DNA from: Corythucha ciliata | Lineage: Eukaryota > Arthropoda > Insecta > Hemiptera > Tingidae | Direction: 5' to 3' | Assembly: GCA_038030265.1 (NCBI GenBank) | Contig: CM075939.1 | Coordinates: 32,035,253-32,099,252, forward strand | DNA: 64,000 nucleotides | In this document: one piece after another, positions 12,779 through 24,029 of the stretch | Position numbering within the stretch: position 1 is the first letter of the stretch | How the letters are laid out: every line of letters starts with the position of its first letter | Notes under the pieces: model-generated | The model's database searches: none | What the model saw: only the letters and a program-made list of their open reading frames with translations | Told to the model about the DNA's origin: nothing | Made by a program: the position numbers and the translations under genes

Positions 12779-13640
12779 CTAGCTTTCAAGCGTCCTCCAC
12801 CACCACTCCTTAACGAAGTTGAGGATGTTCCCCGTAGCCATCCTGGAGATGCCTTCCGGTTGAAGCACATCATTTCCAAGATGGTGAAAGGGTAACCTCC
12901 CAAGAGCCTCGCACTCACACAGTACGTGCTCTGCTGTTTCCACGGCCAAGTCGCAAAATCTGCAAATGTCCGTGTCAGACTTCTCCATTAGTCTGAGTGT
13001 ATATCGAAGGGCACAATGTCCCGTTAGCAGTCCCACCAAGATCCTAAGGTCTCCTCGGCTCAGAGAGATGAGGCCCTTCTCCGATCGTCCCTTTGGAGTG
13101 CAAAGAGCTTGGCCTGCCTGAGAGCTGGTTATCTAACCCAGTATTCACGATGCCTCTCGCCCAACCACGCCTGCACCTGCCTCTTCGTGAAGGACTTCGT
13201 GACCCCGAGACTTGGCTCCGGGCCCACGTAAGGCATCTCTGATCCTCTCTTCGCGAGTTGATCAGCCATTTCATTCCCCTCAAACCCCTTGTGACCCGGC
13301 ACCCACATCAAAGTAAGGCTGTTCGCCGTTGCCACAGGCCTGAGGGCTTCAAGACATCCCCAAACTAGCTTCGAATTCACGACAATTGAGCCTAGGGCTT
13401 TAAGAGCCGCCTGGCTGTCAGACAGGATGAAGATCTCCGCTTTCCGAAGACCCCTCTCACTAATCTTCCGTGCAAAGGCTTCTATAGCATAGATCTCCGC
13501 CTGAAAGATGGTGGTGGTCGTCCCAAGGGACTCCCAATGCTGTAGCATGGGGCCAAAGACCCCAATGCCAGCACCCCCATCCTTCACAGATCCATCAGTA
13601 TACCATACTTGCGTGCCGGGCTTAAACCTCGGAAAACCCG
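12779..13640 (-). pseudogene. LINE RNase H domain and C-terminal Cys/His motif
   Basis: The longest intact frame (about 13129-13640) is an RNase H domain with all four acidic catalytic residues in family context: YTDGS (Asp), QAEIYAI (Glu), LSDSQAAL (Asp) and GNEMADQLA (Asp), plus WVPGHKG before the last. It ends in an early stop after EYWVR. Two frameshifts later, the frame at 12779-13039 continues the protein with LLTGHCALRY, then CRFC and ETAEHVLCECE, the usual LINE C-terminus. The domain once degraded the RNA of RNA-DNA hybrids during element copying. The frame breaks make this copy dead. Confidence 0.85.
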
Positions 13641-13825
13641 TATCCTAAAGGTCGCGGTTGCCTATATCGACCTTAAAGGGTTTTTCAAAATCCATCCTCA
13701 CATGCATGAGATCCGTAACGACTTCAGCCGCCTCACTACATGCAACTTCCTCCAGAACACGCAAGTACCCAACCTGGACACCCCGCTTCACGTGCTCCGC
13801 CCGCAGCAGTCTCACCGCCGCCATA

Positions 13826-15805
13826 TACAGGGTGTTCATAAATTACCTCGACAGAGAAAGTATGGTGATAGTACACCTCATTTGTGATCGAAATTACTAT
13901 TTGAGGTTTTTTGGAATTCCTCTTGGTTTTCGAGATATCGTCAATTTCATGTTTTTTTGGTGACCCTCTGTTTTTTTTCGATAAGTGACTATTACGACAT
14001 CATCAACAGGTGCTAGACTAAAAGTAAATAGCTCATTGATAAGAGCACAAAATGTCCTTCATTATTGGTCCTCAACTCAATAAAATTACACCAAGGCCCT
14101 AGCCGCTAGGGCATGAGATATCCGAAGGAAACTCGTTATTCGCATTTCGGCCCAATTTTCATCAGCGATTTTCACCATTTCGTCAAAGGAAAATATTTTT
14201 TTGCGTTCATAGGGAAAACTTCCTCATGATGTTAGCTTTCCAATGACGTACAACATTTACCAGTTTTCACCATCTAGTGAAGAGGTAGAAGCAATAAACG
14301 AGCCCAAAACTGAAAAATAAACCGTAATGAGGACCCTTTGAATGATGTATAACCAGCTCTAATTACTCGTTTCCAACGGATGAGACATACGGATTGAAGC
14401 GGTCAGCTAAGTCTATCGCTAATTTACTTTGGTGAGATGAAATTGGGGGTGGTGAAGCTTAAAATATCGTTAGAGGATTGGGCTTCATGGACCTAACCCG
14501 CAACCCGCGAATCCAAAAATTGGCCCTCCGCACATCTGAATTGGATGCACGTTGCACCTCCAGTCGTCGCCTCTGGATTTCCTCGCACGATTCTCGAGTA
14601 CGTACGATTCTCATGCTCCTCTCTGGGGCCTCACGGGAAAAAATGCCGCTAGCGGGGTCCAAGGACGCTGAATAAAAAATAACACTATCCCGTCCTAGCA
14701 ATCGCATCTTGCGGCATTTTCACACTGGTTCGTAATACGGCCCCTGGTCGCAACTGGTTGTTGATAGACCAGCTTTAGATGACCTAGTAAATAAAAATCC
14801 ATGGGTGGTGGGGGGTCGGGACAGGACTTCTCGGTGAGCACCTTACTGGTCCATGAAGCAAAATCCACTAGCGATATTTTAGCTTCACCACCACCGCTAA
14901 GTTACGCTGATTTTCATTGGCGAGTAGTGGATTGTCCTGACAACAAACCACCCTTGGATTTTTATTTATTAGGTCATTTAAAACTGGTCTACCAACAACC
15001 AGTTGCGACCAGAAAGGAGGTTGAGAATCATATGTATTCGAGAATCGTGCGAGGAAATCTAGAGGCGACGACTGGAGGTGCAACGTGCATCCAATGCAGT
15101 TATGCGGAGGGCCATTTTTTGCATCCGACAACAAGGAGAAACCCTAGAATCCCAGAAAAATCCATGGCTGGTTGGGGGGTCAAGGTGACCACCTTTCTGG
15201 TCCATGAAGCCCAATCCACTAACGATATTTTAAGCTTCACCACCGCCCAATTTCAACTCACCAACGTAAATTGGAGTTAGATTTAGCTGACCGCTTGAAT
15301 CCGTATGTCTCATCCGTCGGAAACGAGTAATTAGAGCTGGTTATACCTCATTCAAAGGGTCCTCATTACGGTTTATTTTTCAGTTTTGGGCTCGTTTATT
15401 GCTTCTACCTCTTCACTAGATGGTGAAAACTGGTAAATGTTGTACGTCATTGGAAAGCTAACATCATAAGGAAGTTTTCCCTATGAACGCAAAAAAATAT
15501 TTTCCTTTGACGAAATGGTGAAAATCGCTGATGAAAATTGGGCAAAAATGCGAATAACGAGTTTCCTTCGGATATCTCATGCCCTAGCGGCTAGGGCCTT
15601 GGTGTAATTTTATTGAGTTGAGGACCAATAATGAAGGACATTTTGTGCTCTTTTCAATGAGCTATTTACTTTTAGTCTAGCACCTGTTGATGATGTCGTA
15701 ATAGTCACTTATCGAAAAAAAACAGAGGGTCACCAAAAAAACATGAAATTGACGATATCTCGAAAACCAAGAGGAATTCCAAAAAACCTCAAATAGTAAT
15801 TTCGA
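13826..15805. mobile_element. 1.98-kb palindromic foldback element inside the LINE
   Basis: Two long arms are inverted copies: tttactttt-agtctagcacctgttgatg at 15668 matches the complement near 14010, and the similarity runs on through the ggattgggcttcatgg segments (14478 and 15200) to an inner pair near 14750-15012. The arms are therefore several hundred bp to about 900 bp each. The left end begins tacagggtgttc; the right end stops about 50 bp short of the equivalent sequence, so it looks truncated. The element sits within LINE coding sequence (HVQAT on one side, MAAVRLL on the other). No transposase was seen; long frames inside follow the palindrome and carry no motifs. Confidence 0.8.
14626..14743. 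mobile_element. 118-bp MITE nested in the palindromic element
   Basis: It begins gggcctcacggg and ends taatacggccc, with ctg at both borders (14623-14625 and 14744-14746). The opposite arm of the host palindrome lacks it and reads straight through the target site, which confirms the insertion limits. It is related to 63740-63867 and 5719-5850. Confidence 0.85.
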
Positions 15806-16090
15806 CGGTCGCCTGCACATGAAAGTGCAGGGGAGGCATGTCCAGTAACACCTCCATGGCCGCCGTCGGGCACGAGTGCATAGCACCCGTTACTCCAAGA
15901 CAGGCCTGGCGTTGCAACTTACTCAGCAAGTCCTGGACTGTCCCTTGTTTCGTTCTCTGCCAACCATAGGAGTGAGCCATAGGTGACGATAGGCCTAACA
16001 ACGGCTGTGTACAGCCACAACACCATTTTTGGCTTTAGACCCCATGTTTTGCCAAACATTTTCTGACCAGCCTACATTGCGAACGTGGCC

Positions 16091-16760
16091 TTATTCAGCA
16101 CCCTCTTGATATGCGAGGTCCATCTGAGCCCCTGATCCAGGGTAACTAACTCCAAGGTACTTGACTTCTTTTCCTACTTTCAACACTTCTCCATTCAGTG
16201 GAACTACCTTTAATGCCAGCTTCCTCCGCCTGGTAAACGCAACAAGGGTGGTCTTCTCAGGGTTAATCCTGAGACTATGCCTGCTGCACCAACGCTGCAC
16301 TATGTTAAGGGCACCCTGCATCCTATTGAATATGGTATCATCAAATTTGCCCCTAACTAGAATCGCAAAGTCATCCGAGTAACCCACTACCTCATAACCC
16401 TGCTCCTTTAGGATAGCGAGAAGCTCGTCCACCACGAGCAAAGGAGAGAGCACACCCCCCCTGGGGACACCCCCTTGAGAGCAACACGGAAACAGTCTCC
16501 CCTCCCAGCTCCGAAGTCACGACGCGGCATTCCAGCATCTCCTTGATCCATTTCACTGAAGATGGATCAACACCTCTGCTCCTTACTGCAGCCTCCATAG
16601 AGTCATAGGTGGTGATATCAAAAGCACCACCTATGTCCAGGAAGCAGCCCAGCGCAGTTTCTTTCACCTCCAGAGATTTTTCAACCTTACCCACCAGTTC
16701 GTTTAGAGCGGTCTCAGTAGATTTGCCCGCCTGGTAGGCATGCTGCCCCCTCTGGATTGG
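16091..16760 (-). pseudogene. LINE reverse transcriptase, frameshifted
   Basis: The frame at 16392-16760 encodes QHAYQAGKSTETAL, FLDIGGAFD (catalytic motif A) and RGCPQGG (motif B). After a G-run near 16465 the frame changes to 16091-16453, with VLSPLL, VVDELLAIL, GYSDDFAIL (motif C, usually F/Y-ADD) and KTTLVAFTRRRKL. The usual WNL between LSPLL and VVDELL is missing, so there is a small deletion as well as the frameshift. The catalytic residues remain recognisable, but the protein cannot be made. Confidence 0.85.
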
Positions 16761-17564
16761 TTTAGCAGACTTCTACCAACACTATACCCTCTCAAAACCT
16801 AACCCCTGCAACCCAGCCTCCAATCTTCGATGTCCTTCACTCGTTTGCCTACCGTCCAACTTCGGTCTCGACCTTCAGCTCTACTATTTAGCTACAGGCC
16901 TCACTGCATAACTATAAGTTCTGCCGTCGTAGTCATTCAGGATCGCTTTTGTCCCGATTTCGGTTAAACATGTTATAAGTGTGGGAAGATCACCATCTTC
17001 AGTATAGCCTGCCAACCAATGATTCTGTGATTGTGCATTGTTCTGTTGTTGCTAGGGTATCGTTTTTGAATCCGAATCAGGAAATAAAACCGTCAAAGAA
17101 CTATTTAGATTACCTCGCGGTTGGTTTCATTTCCCTTTTGAGCTATTTTGAGTTGAGACGTTATAAACAGGCCTGGGATGACTCGCATACCAAAGGTTCA
17201 CCACCATAAAAAATCTCTTATCCAATGCTCATACTCTGAAAATTGTCGACCAGACTGCCCAAGTAGTAATTCAGTGTGACGCCATCAAACGCCCTATGCC
17301 TGCTTCAAAATAACAAGCCTGTCTTCGCGTCCCGCTCTCTAACTTCTGTTTAAAATTCATACTCAATAGTCGAAAAGGAGTTTGGCATTGTATTTGCTAC
17401 ATAGTGTGATGGAATTTCACATATTAATTTGTGACCCTAATCTTTTCTTTCAGACGGATCACCGTCTCCTTGCAAGCATTCGTTAATTCCTTTCCCGTCC
17501 TATAGCGACCGATGCTAGTCCCGTTGGAATCGCAGCTGTGGTTTTCACAGACGAGACTACACCA

Positions 17565-17644
17565 CTATTTATTCAGTCGTAAATTCACTTTGTGATTTGA
17601 GGAAATAAACCATTGGACACTCGTTCCACCGTTACGCCACTTTT
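17565..17644 (-). CDS. Weak candidate for the last prolyl 4-hydroxylase exon
   Basis: An AG at 17645-17646 followed by this segment is in the correct phase to join the exon ending at 18504, and it runs 25 codons to a TAG. It lacks the expected family ending (VSNKW-x-HE-x-GQEF), and the region before the AG is a poor polypyrimidine tract. It is listed only because phase and length fit; it may well be chance. Confidence 0.12.
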
Positions 17645-18210
17645 CTCGGCAGATTTTCGTAGAAAGTCGAAGATGAAGGCTCAAGCCTGAACTGCAATGC
17701 TGATTTTTATCCAGGCACCCTTTGCCCCGAGATTCAGAACGCTTGCCGGTGGCTGAATACGAAGTATCCGCCGCGATTGTATTTCGAAGAAACCGTATGT
17801 TCATTCTAATTACCGGTCGCGAAAGAATCATCATCAACAACAACAACAGTAACAATATTCGATCATTCTTCGAAGATCTTTAAACCAAGAGAGCCATTTC
17901 GTTCATTTGGAACAACCATCATCCTGAAGAAACAAACTTCAGAAGAAACGGTACAAATTTACTACATACGCATTATGAATCACATAGGTAGTAAAAGATT
18001 TCGATATTATCTAAAGGAACAATATGAATAATAATTAATAAATACAAATTAGCACACTAAAATAAATGTTAAAAAATATTTTTCTTAATACAGAACGTGC
18101 CTTTCGAAATGTTTGCATAAAATCTAAATTTGGTAAACCACACTTTCGTGTGGCGAAATACAAAAATTGGCACACTTTTTTGGTATAAAAAATTCAAACT
18201 AATGAACTGA

Positions 18211-18350
18211 ATCAGTAACTTTGTTCGGTGGCTGCTGCCAGTACAGTAAACGCGACAGTTGCCGTGAGGAAACGTGATTTTGACCAATTAAATTATTTGT
18301 TGTTTTATTTGCAATACTGGAAGCAGCCACCGAACAAAGCTAAGTGTTAC
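18211..18350. repeat. Short foldback repeat
   Basis: actttgttcggtggctgctgcc (18218) is matched by its near-complement ggaagcagccaccgaacaaag (18319-18339), leaving a loop of about 75 bp. It lies downstream of exon J of the prolyl 4-hydroxylase gene and could form a hairpin in its transcript. Confidence 0.65.
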
Positions 18351-18503
18351 TCAAAATCAACTTCATTCGTCAGAGTTTAATGAGCATGGCCTCAACAATT
18401 CTTGACCTTTTTCGTGAAGCCATTTATTGCAAACTGAAAAAAAGAGAAAAAAAATCAAAATTGGTTGAAAATAATCCCATAGCACTCGACGATCAAAATT
18501 TAC

Positions 18504-21500
18504 CCCATTTTGATCCAGCCAGTACGGGGCACGCAGCGTGTCGCGTTAAATCATCTCCATCGCCATTTCTGTGCAGATTCATCCAGACAGCGCCGGTGCC
18601 TTTCTCAGGCCAAAGCGCCAGTCGAAGTTGTGGAAATACGGTGGCTCCACCTTGAGCGACGTCGGACATCTGTTTTAAATAAGTGCATCTTTTTAATGTT
18701 TTAAAAAATAATAGGTTTTATTGTTTGTCGTTCAGAACAGGAGAGTTGAGGCAGATGGATCAGTTCAGGATTGACGTCACCTTTATAAAATCAGATGTTT
18801 AGGTTTACATAAGGACGTTTTAAGGCAACTCGGGACAGTTCAGAACAGTTCCAACTTATAACTGAGTCTCAGTCTGAACTTATAACTGATGTGAAATTCA
18901 TATGACGTGAAATGTCAATGCGTGTAAGGTTACGGATAAGCGCTAAAATCGCTTGATATAGCTTTAGCCCTGTTCGTTTGTCGCCCGGAGCTACATCACC
19001 AATGTACTAACCTTTCGATTTATTTTTCGCGTTATTTCACATGATAACTCTCGAGGTTACAAAATCTCGAGCTGCTCGGAGTAGTCCGGAACTGACAAAC
19101 GAACGAAGCTTTTATCTTATTGCACTTCCAACCTTTTTATTGGATCAAAGAATTAAGCGGAGATTAATGAATCAATTAATTAGTTTCAACATTTTAAATT
19201 ACAGGTTATTTAAAGTTTGGCCACGCTATATTCGCCCCCTTTAGGCCCGCTTTATCAATCGTTGATAAAAGAGCTGACTAAAAACTTCATCTGTTTCATG
19301 GTCAAACATTTCGTCATGGTTCTCAGATGATTTGTCTAAATCAGTTTTTTAAATTAATCGACAATTGATAAAGCGGGCCTAAAGGCCCGTTCACAAGCTC
19401 TGTGTTTTCGTTGTGTGGTGTCTATGCAACCCATCAAAATGCTTCATTTTTCGAGGGAATAAATTCTATCGTGTCAGTTACTAAGAGTATAAGTCAAAAA
19501 ATATCCATTTTCCGTTTTTGCACTCAGCTTGACGGCCTGCCTCTACTCTTCTGTTTTCAAGAGTATAAGTCACGAAAAAAACCGAATTCCTATTCCTAAG
19601 GGGACTTATACCGAACAGTATTGTTTGGGTTTCATTTAAATCGAAAAGTTTGGAACGCTTTCTTGAAAACTTAAATTTTTTGACTTATACTCTTAGTAAC
19701 TGACACGTTAGAATTTGTTTGTTGCATAGAACCACACAACACGAACATAGTTTGTTAACGGGCCTTTAAGCACACAAAATATTTATTGTTGATCTCATCC
19801 CCTCAAAACCATCTCAGTGGGCTTCACTCATTCCAACAAGAGGAACATCGTCAGATGAACACGCGCAAAACTGTAATTTCTGGGGTTCTGTTACAAATTC
19901 TTTGAAATATTTATTTTTTAATGTACTCCTTGAACGCTCGATTAGTAGTCAATTAAAGATTCATGCATTACTATTAACTTTCGTCACAGTGTATTTCATC
20001 CATTAGTTAACGTCGAGTATATCTAACATTTATTTAATGAGAGGGAAGAAGAAGAACTCCTAAAACCGGTTTTTATTCCGAGGTTCGGAGGTATTAAACG
20101 TCTAAATTATAGCTATTAGTAAACTCACGTAAAATAGAACAGTCGCTATCCGATTCCCTGTCCCCAGGGATGAAAACGCCTTTTTCTCTTCTTTCTGTAC
20201 ACCAAACAGATATAAATCACTTCAAAACCCTCCTCCTCGTACACCATCAAAATACCCTGGCAAAATCGTTGTGCGGCTCGTAATGACCACCAATTCCGTA
20301 ATTGACCACCTGTAAATCTTCGGCACTTTCGACTGTCAGTCCGGTCATATCTTCCACCCGACGACCTACGCGAGCAACGACTTCATCGTCTTGATTCGTG
20401 AGCCAGGCGGACTTCGAAATTCGATAGTGAGCCGTTTCAAGTTGACCAGTTTGATAGTTTTGTACTGTTGCTCTTCTCAGCTGTAGAGGTTAAGTGAGAG
20501 ATTATTAAAGTAATCAACAATTGAAAAATTGAAGTAAATAACAATAATATAATTGTATTTCAAAAGAACGAATTAAACTCACTCTTGGTTGGGCCAGCCT
20601 TTTGATAACTTCGATTTCCGAGTCGTAAAGTGTATTTCTGTACAGTAAAATGTATGGTTTTGGATAGGCTTCTTCAACCTTGAGTCTCGCAAGTCTGGCG
20701 AAAATTTGTTAAATGATCAATTTGCAATATTACGGCAATCACAATTTTATACTTGGTGAATGGACTAGTGACCATGTAGAAGCACTTCAGTTTTGACGTG
20801 ATTTCAACAGGTGGCTTGACAGCATTTCTGCAGGCCAACTCATACAGCTGACTCTCAGCTGGTTTCACCGCAGGAGTTGCCTAAATAAATTGTGAATATT
20901 GATAAATATATTAATGGATAAAAAATTAAACAATTACTTACCGCATCGACATCGTCTTTATCTAAGCCCTTCTTTATGGCATTCAAATAGTAATCACGAT
21001 TCCCTTTAGCTCTTTGATGGTCCGGAACTATTTGTAATAGTTCGTCGGTCATTTCTAAGGCACTTCGAACGTTTCCTGGGTGAATTTAAACAAATTAATA
21101 TTTTATTTTGTTTTCTTACCTTCTAGAAAGCGGAAAACTAGTAACCTTGCATGTAAGTAGAATAAGCCAAATACTCTAATATTTCCCATTTAGCCGTCTC
21201 AGTTGAATTAAACTCACGACTATGCCGGGCAAGAGCTTCACGCATCCATAGAACCGTGTGGTAAAAGTCGTGATTGTTGTACGACTGACGACCCAATTCG
21301 AAACAATCACTGGCTGTGTGAGAACCCAAGCACCTTTTAATTCATATTGTCTTAATTTGAACCCCCCCGGCACCCTTTCTTTCGTACCACTGAGTTGTGT
21401 GGTGTACTGTACACCCATGAGTTCCCCTCTCGCGAGTGAAGAGACGTCCATGGCGTAGGTGTCTTGAAGTCGAATGAGAGCCGCCGCCGCTCCCGTTAAG

Positions 21501-22030
21501 TCTTCTTCCGTGGGGAATTTCCAATTAGTTTTTATTTCTGTGATATTATCGAGAGCTTCTGAAATAAAAAGTAAAATCATGAATGGAATGTCTTCAATTT
21601 TAGCTATTTAATGGAGTTCTGACCTCTACCGAGATCGTCGATTATTAAATTTTCGGTTGTTTTCCAATCAGTGGTCAGTCTTTTGACTAGAAGATAAGCG
21701 TTGATTGGATTAGACAGGTACTCGGTAACATCTTGACTTGCTAAGCTATGCTCCTTCTTAAAATCATCTGCCCTCCTGTTTTTAGTTTCCAATTTATTCG
21801 ATTTTTTTTCTTTGGTTACGTGGGTTGGGGGGTTCTCATCGAATATACCTTTTAAGCTGCTTTAGCCTTAATTCTTGATCGGCAATGTACCGGTCAAGCG
21901 TCGTTATAAGTAGTGCTTCAGTTCCTAGAAGGTCTTCTAGGTCCGCTATAGCGGTGTAAAGCTCTGACTGGGTTTGACTTACGTGGTAGATCAAACCCAC
22001 GAACGTGAGCCAGAAGCTCGAATGCCTCAT
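18504..22030 (-). CDS. Prolyl 4-hydroxylase alpha subunit (ten exons, 3' end unresolved)
   Basis: This enzyme hydroxylates proline in collagen-type chains in the ER lumen, using Fe(II), 2-oxoglutarate, O2 and ascorbate; alpha subunits normally pair with protein disulfide isomerase. Coding exons from the 5' end: 22030-21849, 21775-21630, 21558-21388, 21313-21146, 21075-20942, 20880-20753, 20694-20583, 20480-20256, 20194-20129 and 18669-18504. All joins keep phase and use GT/AG. The ATG follows an acceptor at 22033, so a 5' UTR exon lies upstream. The 499 codons give a signal peptide (about 1-20), the P4Ha N-terminal domain, the peptide-binding region (DCFELGRQSYNN) and the catalytic domain. 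Iron ligands are His417, Asp419 and His488, with 2-oxoglutarate Lys498; their spacing equals that of vertebrate enzymes. The residue between the first two ligands is Asn, where Phe is usual. About 30 C-terminal residues (WVSNKW...) were not found. Confidence 0.93.
19240..19383. mobile_element. 144-bp palindromic MITE in the last mapped P4HA intron
   Basis: tttaggcccgctttatcaat at the left is matched by attgataaagcgggcctaaa at the right. It lies in the 1.46-kb intron between the last two mapped prolyl 4-hydroxylase exons. No clear target duplication, because the right end abuts another element. Confidence 0.7.
19380..19768. mobile_element. 389-bp palindromic MITE in the same intron
   Basis: The left end taaaggcccgttcacaa and right end ttaacgggccttta are inverted. 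Inner segments gtgtcagttactaagagtataagtc (19474) and gacttatactcttagtaactgacac (19681) are also inverted, so both arms exceed 100 bp. Parts of the outer arm (gtgtggt-tctatgcaac) resemble the family at 4718 and 33998. It directly abuts the preceding MITE. Confidence 0.75.
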
Positions 22031-22032
22031 TC

Positions 22033-24029
22033 CTGAAAAACAAACATAAATAAAATTCAACTCTCAACATTAGAGTATTCCAGTCAGTTTTGAGTATTTC
22101 TCGCGAGTGTGGAGGATGCAATTGAGGCAACTAACATTATAGAGAAAGTCGGAATGGCAGAATGGCACTCGCTCTTTAACCTTCACATTTTTTTTTTTCG
22201 TAATTTTAGCGTAAGAAACAACAAAATTGGAGGGACAGACATACTCGACTTGATGGGAAAGAAGATCCAGAATAAAAATGGGCATTAAACAAAAATCATG
22301 TAATGTCAAGAAGATCAAAAGATTACACTAGCAGCACGAAATTGTTCACTGAAGAAATCCTCGCTGTAGGTAAAGTAATGATCACTTCCTTTCAATTCTT
22401 ATACTTCAAACTCGAGTCTTTAAGCTCCTCACCCCCTCTTGAAGGCACAAAACACCGTGGAGAGCAGTAAAGCTCAACTAATACCCTTATTTATCTAGGA
22501 TTCGTAATACAGGTGTCTTTATATTGTGATCGATACTGTTTCCAACCTTGGCTCAAGGAAAGTTCATTAAAAGAAAATTCGTTAAACACGTCTGAACGAG
22601 TCAAACGCGCTTCTAGTTACGGGCTCGGGGATGTTTTCTTGTCAGTTGCGTAAGAACAACTCAGAACCGAGCCGTCGAAAAATTTTTTTTTCAGCTTAAT
22701 TCACTTTTATTCACTTTATTCTGCGCTAATCTATGACGAAAAACAAATAAAATTGAAATAAGCTGGAAAAAAATTTTTGGAATGGCTCTCGTATCTTCTT
22801 GTAGGCACTCAAAATGGGCTTATTTGCCTCATTTTTTGGTAATACAATGGCTTTTTCTCTAAAAATTACAAAAGACAAGAGTAAACTAAGCATGAAGTAT
22901 TGAACTACGTTACTTCACCCAGTTTTAGAGGAATTTGCCAGGCCCTGAGTGGAGCGCTGCTATTGTAGTCCTACTTTGAACGGATGTCAAAAATGGACAA
23001 TTTTTAAAATGTCTTTATATTTTCCGAGTTTACTCCAAGAATCTTTCACTACCCCCAGACAAAATGTCCGTAATCCCACAGAAAAAGGTGTGCTCTTTTC
23101 AATGGTGTCGTTGGACCTCTCGGATTGTCTGAATGTAAGCTAATAAATTACAAAAAGTACAAGAATAGCAATTGAAAAAACAGCCGATATTCGGAATTAG
23201 TGATGGGTAATGAATGAGGGGAACGATAACTGATTGAGCCAAAGTTCTCCTTGTGCGAAAAGGGACACCAACCAGGAATTTGGCGACGTTTTTGTGCATT
23301 ACAAGAAGACGTAATCGTTGAAACAATCGCGAAAAATTAAATGCCAAAGAATTTGCATTTTCATTTTTCCTATAAGCACATTCACTCGAAACTGGTGTTG
23401 GTAATGTAATGAGTTACCTTCGTGGCATGGGGATTAAACCCCAATAATGGGAACTTCAGCAATTTTAAATCCTTAATCGGGGTGATCCCTCAGAAACCTC
23501 CTTAACCTAAAACGTCGAGGTATGACGAGCAGAAAATCATTTACGACTCTTTCCTCATCAGTAGATTCCTATACACCGATTATTTGCGGTTCTGCTCTTT
23601 TTGAGCGCATTAAGGACGTTTTATATCCGTTGAGAGACCAGTGAAAGTATTTCTGCGTTACTGCTAAAAACTCATCCAAATTCTGTTTTACGAAGGCAGC
23701 GCCGAATCTTGGTTGATGTCGGTCTACACATAAGGAGGAACATTTGGTTGCAGATGAACGGTCGCTCTTTCCACAACGAACGGCACTTCGTACTTTTTCC
23801 TCATTCTTAATCACTTTTTCCTTAAACATTGACTGTTTTTTCAATTATTACTTATATTATCTATGCTGTTCTTGTAATTTATTAGCTCACATTCAGACAT
23901 TCTGAGAGGCCCTGCCTCTCCCCTCACCAACTCTGGCTTCAAAACATACTTCCAATCTAAAAACGATCTCTCATTCCCGTCGGTTTTACTATTCAAACAG
24001 CTATTTCTTCACAAATACTTGTAAAATCC
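22033..24029. other. Upstream of prolyl 4-hydroxylase; no other feature recognised
   Basis: The 5' UTR exon and promoter of the minus-strand prolyl 4-hydroxylase gene should lie here or further upstream, but neither can be placed by eye. Short frames (for example 23569-23844 minus) have no recognised motifs. Confidence 0.35.

Larger units (their letters stand above)
12668..16760 (-). mobile_element. 5'-truncated LINE with RNase H, interrupted by another element
   Basis: On the minus strand the order is reverse transcriptase (from about 16760), a thumb-like segment ending LLDMPPLHFHVQAT (about 15806-15850), a 1.98-kb insertion, then RNase H and a C-terminal Cys/His motif. Downstream, at 12668-12676, lies a run that reads as eight A on this strand and is a plausible poly(A) tail. 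RNase H downstream of the reverse transcriptase places it in the I/R1-type LINE group. Frameshifts and a deletion in the reverse transcriptase show that it is inactive. The endonuclease and ORF1 regions are missing. Confidence 0.85.
16761..18503. other. No secure gene; region downstream of prolyl 4-hydroxylase
   Basis: If the prolyl 4-hydroxylase terminal exon lies in this window it should be here on the minus strand. A weak candidate is at 17565-17644. The foldback at 18211-18350 is the only other structure seen. Confidence 0.35.

Noticed and set aside
14801..15280. 159-codon plus-strand frame
   Set aside because: It lies inside the palindromic element and repeats the arm sequences; no transposase residues.
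18069..18287. Possible terminal exon of prolyl 4-hydroxylase
   Set aside because: The frame that resembles the family ending is out of phase with the exon ending at 18504, and the in-phase frame has no similarity.
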